This document shows, piece after piece, positions 11,812 to 16,805 of a stretch of DNA of 16,805 bases. The notes below the pieces were generated by a model. That model was not told the DNA's origin and searched no databases. It worked only from the letters and a program-made list of their open reading frames with translations. Position 1 is the first letter of the stretch; every line of letters starts with the position of its first letter. This DNA is from CAYTOJ01 sp964439415 (lineage in GTDB: Bacteria > Pseudomonadota > Alphaproteobacteria > Rickettsiales > CAZAGG01). The stretch is from NCBI GenBank assembly GCA_964439415.1, contig CAYTOJ010000032.1:1-16805 (forward strand). The letters run 5' to 3'. Both the position numbers and the translations under genes were made by a program.

Positions 11812-13290
11812 CTAAACGGCATTTGTATTCTGGGGACGGCTCTGCTTCAGCACCTCGTAAATCTTGATGTGCCGTTCTGCGCATTCTTCAATTGAGAGCC
11901 TCGGGGTGATGTTATCAACCAGAGTCTGCCAGAGTTTTTCATCCCTGCATGCTTCTTCCATGCGTTCCGCCAGGCTTACCTCGTTACGCACTTTAAAATG
12001 CAGACCGGTGACGTTATGCTCAATCTTCTCAGCCATTCCGCCGATGTTACTGCATAGAATCGGCCTTTTATGCATGAATGCCTCCTGAATCACCAGTGGG
12101 GAATTTTCCCACCAGGTGGAGGGCACTATCACCCAATCCACATGTTTTATCAAGTCCGGAATATCCTCGTTATTATAGCGGCCATGAAAACCGACATTCT
12201 CACGGTATTTATCCAGGAACTCCATGAATTCTTCCTTGAATTCCTTGCTCTGGTGTTCAACGTTGCCGAAAATCTCCAGCCGGAAGTCAGTAAAGCCCTT
12301 GCTTACCAGGTGCTCCACCGCTTTTATCGCCAGTACAGCGCCTTTAAACGGGTTGATCTGGCCGAAGTAACCGAAAACGTTACGCCTGCCGCCTTTACCA
12401 AGTGGCCGGAACGGCGCAGGTTCTTCGACTTTGCGGCCATTTTCCAGCACGGTTATTTTCTCCGCGGGGATGCCCCAGCCGATAAAGCGGTTAGCCAGGA
12501 AGTGACTGGGTGATATGAACATGTCCACATGCTCAAGGTGCGCTTTTATGAACAGTTCACGCATTTTAAATTCCGCTGGGCTGATCTCCGGGAAGCATTG
12601 ATTGCAGCGGGAAGGGGAGGCTTCAGAACATAATTCGTTATTGAACGTGCGCACCATCTGCCCATCGCGGTGGCAGATGAATAAATATTCGTGTATGGTG
12701 TAGATTACAGGTACATCAGGCAATACCTGCCGCACAACCTGCAAAGCTTCCAGGCCGATCCTCACCGTGTGGTGGAAGTGAACAACTGTTGGCTGCACCT
12801 TCTCCAGAAACAGTTTGAAATCGGTATAGATAAAACCCTTGCTCGCCTGGGATTGCATAAATCCTTCAAAGCCGCCGCCCCAGAAAAGGAACTCATCAGC
12901 TGCGCCGCGCATAGCCTGAAACGGCGTGCCCGGGTGCAGTTTGCGATCGCCGGGGGAGACTCCGCCCAGAAAGAATGGCTCGATATGATCATACTTCTTC
13001 ATGGCCTTGAACAGATCGTAAGCGATAATCTCCGCGCCGCCGGGAAAGAAATGCGGGTGATTATGGGTAATAACCAGAATACGCTCTTTTGGCTTAACTT
13101 CAGCAACTGGCTGAGGCGCAAGCGCCGCCGGGGCGGCTTGCTCAATCTTCACCGCCGTGTCAATATTGCGATTGGCATTTAATGCTGCAAGCTTCGATGT
13201 GGTGACAACATTTTTATGCCCGGCTTTATCCGGCCTGCCGATTATGGGCTGGCTGCTTTTAATGGTAGTTCTTTTTCTATTCTCGTTCAT
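11812..13290 (-). CDS. Glycosyltransferase family 4 protein
   Basis: This is a GT-B-fold retaining glycosyltransferase. After about 68 residues of basic then Ala/Pro-rich, probably disordered sequence, the N-terminal domain starts with ILVITHNHPHFFPGGAE, the usual 'PxxGGxE' entry of GT4. VHFHHTVRIGLEAL and PVIYTIHEYLFICHR belong to the acceptor-side domain, and it has a CSEASPSRCNQCF segment often seen in GT4 enzymes of surface glycan loci. The C-terminal donor domain begins near VFGYFGQINPFKG and carries the EX7E motif in PSTWWENSPLVIQEAF (glutamates near residues 396 and 404), followed by SNIGGMAE. The donor sugar is unknown. It sits 28 nt after the GT2 gene. Confidence in the family is high and in substrate nil. 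Confidence 0.93.
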   Translation of the reverse strand: MNENRKRTTIKSSQPIIGRPDKAGHKNVVTTSKLAALNANRNIDTAVKIEQAAPAALAPQPVAEVKPKERILVITHNHPHFFPGGAEIIAYDLFKAMKKYDHIEPFFLGGVSPGDRKLHPGTPFQAMRGAADEFLFWGGGFEGFMQSQASKGFIYTDFKLFLEKVQPTVVHFHHTVRIGLEALQVVRQVLPDVPVIYTIHEYLFICHRDGQMVRTFNNELCSEASPSRCNQCFPEISPAEFKMRELFIKAHLEHVDMFISPSHFLANRFIGWGIPAEKITVLENGRKVEEPAPFRPLGKGGRRNVFGYFGQINPFKGAVLAIKAVEHLVSKGFTDFRLEIFGNVEHQSKEFKEEFMEFLDKYRENVGFHGRYNNEDIPDLIKHVDWVIVPSTWWENSPLVIQEAFMHKRPILCSNIGGMAEKIEHNVTGLHFKVRNEVSLAERMEEACRDEKLWQTLVDNITPRLSIEECAERHIKIYEVLKQSRPQNTNAV

Positions 13291-13318
13291 TTAAAAAACT
13301 TCTCTTCTAGAGTGTAAC

Positions 13319-15571
13319 TTATACTTCACCGTACTGAGCCATCAGGCTGGTAATCAGGCCATCCCACCTTTCGGTATGGATGCGTGAGTTATAGCGCCAG
13401 GCGAGGCTATCAGCATAACTGGAATTAAGCGGCACTGACTGCCTTTCAAGGTGGTAAAGCTCGGCATCCGCGTAATACCAGTTGTTCAGGCCACGCGCTG
13501 CCAGCTTCAGGCATAAATCAGAATCCTCAAAATCCCCGATGATATAATCAGTAGTGAGCATTCCCACTTCCTGCCATAAGTCACGCCGCACCATCAGGCA
13601 GGCTCCGGTAACTGCCGGAACAGGGCGGTTGATTGACCCGGCCGGGAAATTACCAGGAAAACCCTTATAATAATGCAGGTTAATCCAGACCGGGAATGTA
13701 GCCTTAGTGAAGAAAAGCCCGGCGTGCTGGAGTGAATCATCCTCGTACAATAATTTAGGTGCCAGTGCGCCAACGTTAGGGGTTGCGGCGTAGAAATCCG
13801 CCATGCTGACTGCCCAGCCTGCTTTGGTAGGGATAACATCGGAATTAAGCAGCACTACATATTCGCCGCGAGCATAGGTAGTTCCGGTATTGGTGGCTCC
13901 CGCATATCCGGCGTTGCGTTCCATGATTACCAGTTTTACCGGCAGGCGGTAGAGCATGGTGAGTTCGCTGATAATATCCTTAACTTCAGATTCCTGCCAG
14001 GGGGAATCCAGCACATAAATAACTTCGCAATTGCGCATGGTGGGGTCGTTCCCCATTTTCACGAATTGCAGCCTGATAAAATCAAGCCGCTGGTACAGCG
14101 GAATCACGATGGAGACTTTTGGGTTCTCCGCCGCCTTGCCATATTCATACACGCGGCGGACATTAATCGCATTCATACACCTGGCCTGCAGGCTGGATGC
14201 TACAGGGCCGATGCACTGGGTTATCATATCGTCCGTCACCTGGCTGGTGTGTATTGACTTGGTTACAAAGTCCCTTGCGGCGAAGGAATCCTGATGCATG
14301 ATTTCAGGCCGGATATCATAAGTGATACCGCCTTTCAGGTGCGCAGTGAAATAAACTGAATATAACTCCGCCATGCCTTGCATGTGCGCGGTTATGTGGG
14401 CTGGCAGGGGAGCATAAAAGACAAAACCCATGTTCTCTGAAAATCCACCATGCTGGGAGTTTTTGTAAGCATCCTCAACATCCTGTCTTTTCAGGCGGAA
14501 CATGGTATGATCAATCCGGCAGGAGAAGCCCAGATCAGAATGCATGGTAATGGATTCCAGCATTTTGTATGGGTCGCGCATCCAGCCACATGCGAATACC
14601 CCCTCTGCGCCTACGGGTATGATTTTGTCAAATTGCAGACTGAACGGGTTGTCAGGGCTGGTGCAACTGACTACCGGGAATTTGATGAATATCTGCAGTT
14701 TGCGGATAAGCTCCCCGGCGTTTTCCTTAAGGTGTTCCGGTGAGAAATCCATAACCGTCCGGCATATGATTTCCTGTAATGGCGCACGCTGATAAAGCGG
14801 GACTGAATTAAGGTAATCGGTAAATTCAAGGCCAAAAGCCGGGCAGGGGTTAAGGCCGTTTATAATTACCGGTTTGCCTCCGGTAAAATATGTGCACAGC
14901 GCATGGGCGGCGTATTTCTGGATATATTCAGTGGGAAATACTATGACGAAAGCGAATGTTTTTTCTGCAAGCTGAACAAAGCGGCTGGTTATGTTATCAA
15001 ACCTGTCGTTAGTGAGAATCAGGATTTTTGGTTCGGCATCCGGCCTGATGGATTCAGCCTCACCCTCAAAGAATAAAACATTAGGGGCAAGCCAGTAACT
15101 TCTGGAGACATTAAAGTGAGTAGCACTGAGTGACAGCCGGAGCGCATGGCAGAGGTGGATAAAAACAGGCGAATGAACAAGCCCGAATTCAACGGCGGCG
15201 TGGGTTAACTGGTTAAAGAAATGCTGCTGATGAGCGGCACTGATTCTGCTGTAGATGCTAAGCACCTCCTCCCGTCGGTTCTCGCGCTGGGGCAGGTTAT
15301 CCATCTGGCTGAGCAGGTTATCACCCCTGAATATCTCAATTCTGCCTGCACCTGCTTCTCCTGTTCCGGTATAAGGGAACAGGGCGTAAGCATACAGACT
15401 GTCCGGCGTTTGCCAGTAGCCGTTTATGTTATTAGCAGCAGCGCCGTTTGTATGAACGTTGATGGTATCGGTTACGTCATCAGTTATGCGAATCCACGCG
15501 AGAACGGCATTTTCCGAAACCCTTAAATAATTAAAACGGCTGACTGATCTTATCTGTTCTTGAGTTAGCAT
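13319..15571 (-). CDS. Large glycosyltransferase with C-terminal GT2 domain
   Basis: The GT2 (GT-A) domain occupies about residues 480-750. It starts with KVSIVIPLYQRLDFI, has NAGYAGATNTGTTYARGEYV, the DxD-like metal/nucleotide site LLNSDVIPT (near 575), and GACLMVRRDLWQEVG. The acceptor-side EDSDLCLKLAARG (near 680) carries the putative catalytic base region. The N-terminal 480 residues are unusual. Residues 1-100 look like a beta-sandwich domain, and a later segment (PKILILTNDRFDNITSRF, then FAFVIVFPTEYIQKY) looks Rossmann-like but was not recognised as a transferase. At 750 residues the protein is far longer than a simple GT2, so it may have two functions. It starts 19 nt after galE; the Shine-Dalgarno sequence is weak. 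It is probably cytoplasmic, as no transmembrane segments are evident. Confidence 0.9.
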   Translation of the reverse strand: MLTQEQIRSVSRFNYLRVSENAVLAWIRITDDVTDTINVHTNGAAANNINGYWQTPDSLYAYALFPYTGTGEAGAGRIEIFRGDNLLSQMDNLPQRENRREEVLSIYSRISAAHQQHFFNQLTHAAVEFGLVHSPVFIHLCHALRLSLSATHFNVSRSYWLAPNVLFFEGEAESIRPDAEPKILILTNDRFDNITSRFVQLAEKTFAFVIVFPTEYIQKYAAHALCTYFTGGKPVIINGLNPCPAFGLEFTDYLNSVPLYQRAPLQEIICRTVMDFSPEHLKENAGELIRKLQIFIKFPVVSCTSPDNPFSLQFDKIIPVGAEGVFACGWMRDPYKMLESITMHSDLGFSCRIDHTMFRLKRQDVEDAYKNSQHGGFSENMGFVFYAPLPAHITAHMQGMAELYSVYFTAHLKGGITYDIRPEIMHQDSFAARDFVTKSIHTSQVTDDMITQCIGPVASSLQARCMNAINVRRVYEYGKAAENPKVSIVIPLYQRLDFIRLQFVKMGNDPTMRNCEVIYVLDSPWQESEVKDIISELTMLYRLPVKLVIMERNAGYAGATNTGTTYARGEYVVLLNSDVIPTKAGWAVSMADFYAATPNVGALAPKLLYEDDSLQHAGLFFTKATFPVWINLHYYKGFPGNFPAGSINRPVPAVTGACLMVRRDLWQEVGMLTTDYIIGDFEDSDLCLKLAARGLNNWYYADAELYHLERQSVPLNSSYADSLAWRYNSRIHTERWDGLITSLMAQYGEV

Positions 15572-15590
15572 GTGTGTTTCTTGTTTAAAT

Positions 15591-16589
15591 TTATTTTGCT
15601 TTATTGGCGGCGAGTTTTTGCTCCCACTGCCAGGCGTGTCTGATTATTGTTTCAAGGTCGGACAATTCTGGCCTCCACCCCAGCTTTTCTTTTCCCGCTG
15701 AGCCGTCCGCTATCAACACAGCCGGATCGCCAGCTCTGCGCGGCGCGTAAACGGTGCTGATTTCCTGGTTTGTGACATTACATGCAGTTTCTATTACCTG
15801 TAGTATGCTGTACCCCTCGCCGGTTCCTAAGTTGAAACTAGCTGAATTCATGCCACCCATGAATGCCCGCAGCAGTAGCAGATGCGCCGTTCCAAGGTCG
15901 CAGATATGGATATAATCGCGGATGCATGTGCCGTCCAGTGTGGGGTAATCATCACCGTAAATGCTTATATGGCTGCGGCGGCCTGATGCGGCTTGCAGAA
16001 CCAGGGGTATAAGGTGCGTCTCCGGCTCGTGCGATTCGCCGATCGAACCATCCGGTATGGCTCCTGCCGCATTGAAGTAGCGCAGGCAGCCATATTTAAG
16101 GCCGTAGGCTTTTTCATAATCGGCAAGAATCTGCTCCACCATCAGCTTGCTGCGGCCATAGGGATTGATGGGATTCTTCGGGTGTGCCTCATTTATCGGC
16201 GTATATTCAGGATTACCAAAAATAGCGGCGGTGGAGGAGAAAATAAAATTATCAACTTTATTCTCCACCATTGCATCCAGCAGGCAAAGCGTGCGTGATA
16301 CGTTATTATCATAATATTTTGCAGGCGCAGTGACGGATTCACCAACCTGAATATAAGATGCAAAATGCATAACCCCGGCAAAACTGCGGGATGTAAAAAC
16401 CTCATTCAACAGTGCGCGGTTGCCAATATCACCTATGATTAATTCCGCGCCCCCTACAGCTTCCGCGTGGCCATGCTCCAGGCTATCCAGCACTATGGGC
16501 TTCAGACCATTTTCCTGGAGTATGCGCACCATATGCGCGCCTATGTATCCAGCGCCGCCGACTACCAGGATATTTTCAGTATACTGCAT
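15591..16589 (-). CDS. galE: UDP-glucose 4-epimerase
   Basis: GalE interconverts UDP-glucose and UDP-galactose, supplying precursor for the glycan made by the following genes. The start chosen is the ATG at 16589, preceded by AGGAG five bases upstream, giving MQYTENILVVGGAGYIGAHM and 332 residues. An upstream in-frame ATG (16664) would begin inside a GC hairpin and add 25 residues with no family counterpart. The extended SDR signatures are all present: NAD-binding GGAGYIG, the SSTAAIFG serine segment, catalytic Y-G-R-S-K in INPYGRSK, RYFNAAGA and CIRDYIHICDLGTAH. LGTGEGYSILQVI and GWRPELSDLETII close the protein as in GalE. It is the first gene of the seven-gene cluster and sets its direction. 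Specificity for glucose or N-acetyl sugars cannot be decided from sequence alone. Confidence 0.96.
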   Translation of the reverse strand: MQYTENILVVGGAGYIGAHMVRILQENGLKPIVLDSLEHGHAEAVGGAELIIGDIGNRALLNEVFTSRSFAGVMHFASYIQVGESVTAPAKYYDNNVSRTLCLLDAMVENKVDNFIFSSTAAIFGNPEYTPINEAHPKNPINPYGRSKLMVEQILADYEKAYGLKYGCLRYFNAAGAIPDGSIGESHEPETHLIPLVLQAASGRRSHISIYGDDYPTLDGTCIRDYIHICDLGTAHLLLLRAFMGGMNSASFNLGTGEGYSILQVIETACNVTNQEISTVYAPRRAGDPAVLIADGSAGKEKLGWRPELSDLETIIRHAWQWEQKLAANKAK

Positions 16590-16653
16590 AAGGCTCCTGA
16601 ATGAATAGTTGGTTTGAGGCAGGAGTTTCAGCAGTATATCTTTTGTTTGTTGA

Positions 16654-16712
16654 GGGGGGCGCACCCCCCGGCTTACAGCCTCCCCCCAGCGCGCTGGCGC
16701 AGGTCGCTTCGC
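16654..16712. repeat. GC-rich hairpin cluster upstream of galE
   Basis: Within about 60 nt there are three inverted repeats: GGGGGG-CGCA-CCCCCC (16654-16669), GGC-TTACA-GCC (16670-16680) and the perfect 12-nt palindrome CCAGCGCGCTGG (16686-16697), followed by a GCTTCGC motif near 16706. No T-run follows on either strand, so it is not a standard Rho-independent terminator. It may be a dispersed repeat or a structured leader of the polysaccharide operon. It does not share clear sequence with the A-family elements beyond G/C runs. Confidence 0.55.
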
Positions 16713-16754
16713 TCCTAAGAGGCAATTGTTGAACTATAATGGACATACCGTCTG

Positions 16755-16805
16755 TCATGCCGCCTTTACTTTCTTTTTGCCTGTTGGCTCAACTTTGTGC
16801 GTGGA
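16755..16805 (-). CDS. Possible 3' end of a minus-strand gene
   Basis: From the right edge a frame reads STHKVEPTGKKKVKAA and stops at TGA (16757-16755). The Lys/Ala-rich tail looks like a genuine protein C-terminus and the gene would precede galE in the same direction. Only 16 codons are visible, so neither the family nor the gene status can be confirmed. Confidence 0.3.
   Translation of the reverse strand, partial: STHKVEPTGKKKVKAA

Noticed and set aside
12070..13182. Plus-strand open frames of 147 and 163 residues inside the GT4 gene
   Set aside because: They are antisense shadows of a gene with clear GT4 motifs; their translations show no recognisable domain or start signals.
16590..16664. 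25-residue N-terminal extension of GalE
   Set aside because: Its start lies in a GC hairpin, has no counterpart in GalE, and a strong AGGAG precedes the ATG at 16589.
16654..16669. Rho-independent terminator formed by the GGGGGG/CCCCCC hairpin
   Set aside because: No T-run follows the stem in either direction.
16724..16745. Plus-strand -10 box (CTATAATGG) as a promoter
   Set aside because: No -35 match at suitable spacing and no plus-strand gene follows within the window.

Overview
The window looks like part of an alphaproteobacterial chromosome. It carries RbfA, a UbiH/COQ6-type FAD hydroxylase, pyruvate phosphate dikinase, and a MutL with the endonuclease motif that E. coli MutL lacks. 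Base composition is middling. Several genes carry in-frame palindromic insertions, as described for the palindromic elements of Rickettsia, so a Rickettsiales-like or related host-associated or environmental alphaproteobacterium is plausible. That placement is inference; no rRNA gene is present to settle it.

Layout. (1) Positions 1-1353, minus strand: a 48-residue zinc-ribbon protein ending at a strong terminator, then rbfA with its own promoter, then the 5' part of a ubiH-like monooxygenase that runs off the left edge. (2) 1354-1660: intergenic region with a large branched inverted repeat. (3) 1661-7025, plus strand: ppdK, a small AT-rich gene of unknown function, and mutL. (4) 7033-16589, minus strand: seven tightly packed genes read right to left, galE, GT2 glycosyltransferase, GT4 glycosyltransferase, polysaccharide pyruvyl transferase, AlgX/AlgJ-like SGNH protein, secreted beta-propeller protein, Nudix hydrolase. 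Gaps are 28 nt or less, with one stop/start overlap. (5) Right edge: a GC-rich hairpin cluster and perhaps the last codons of another minus-strand gene.

The seven-gene cluster reads as a surface or exopolysaccharide module. GalE would supply UDP-galactose, the two glycosyltransferases would build the glycan, and the pyruvyl transferase and SGNH protein would add pyruvate ketals and acyl groups. The exported propeller protein may bind or trim the product. No flippase, polymerase or exporter is present, so the locus probably continues beyond the right edge.

The most striking feature is a set of palindromic, MITE-like elements placed in frame inside coding sequences. One family (189 nt, long imperfect terminal inverted repeats) interrupts the ubiH-like gene. 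A second, G/C-run-rich family occurs three times: at the N-terminus of mutL, in the linker of the mutL N-terminal region, and in the leader of the propeller gene. Copies differ in size and in the orientation of their central segment, yet all keep the host frame open. The ubiH-like gene also has no ATG, GTG or TTG available as a start codon.
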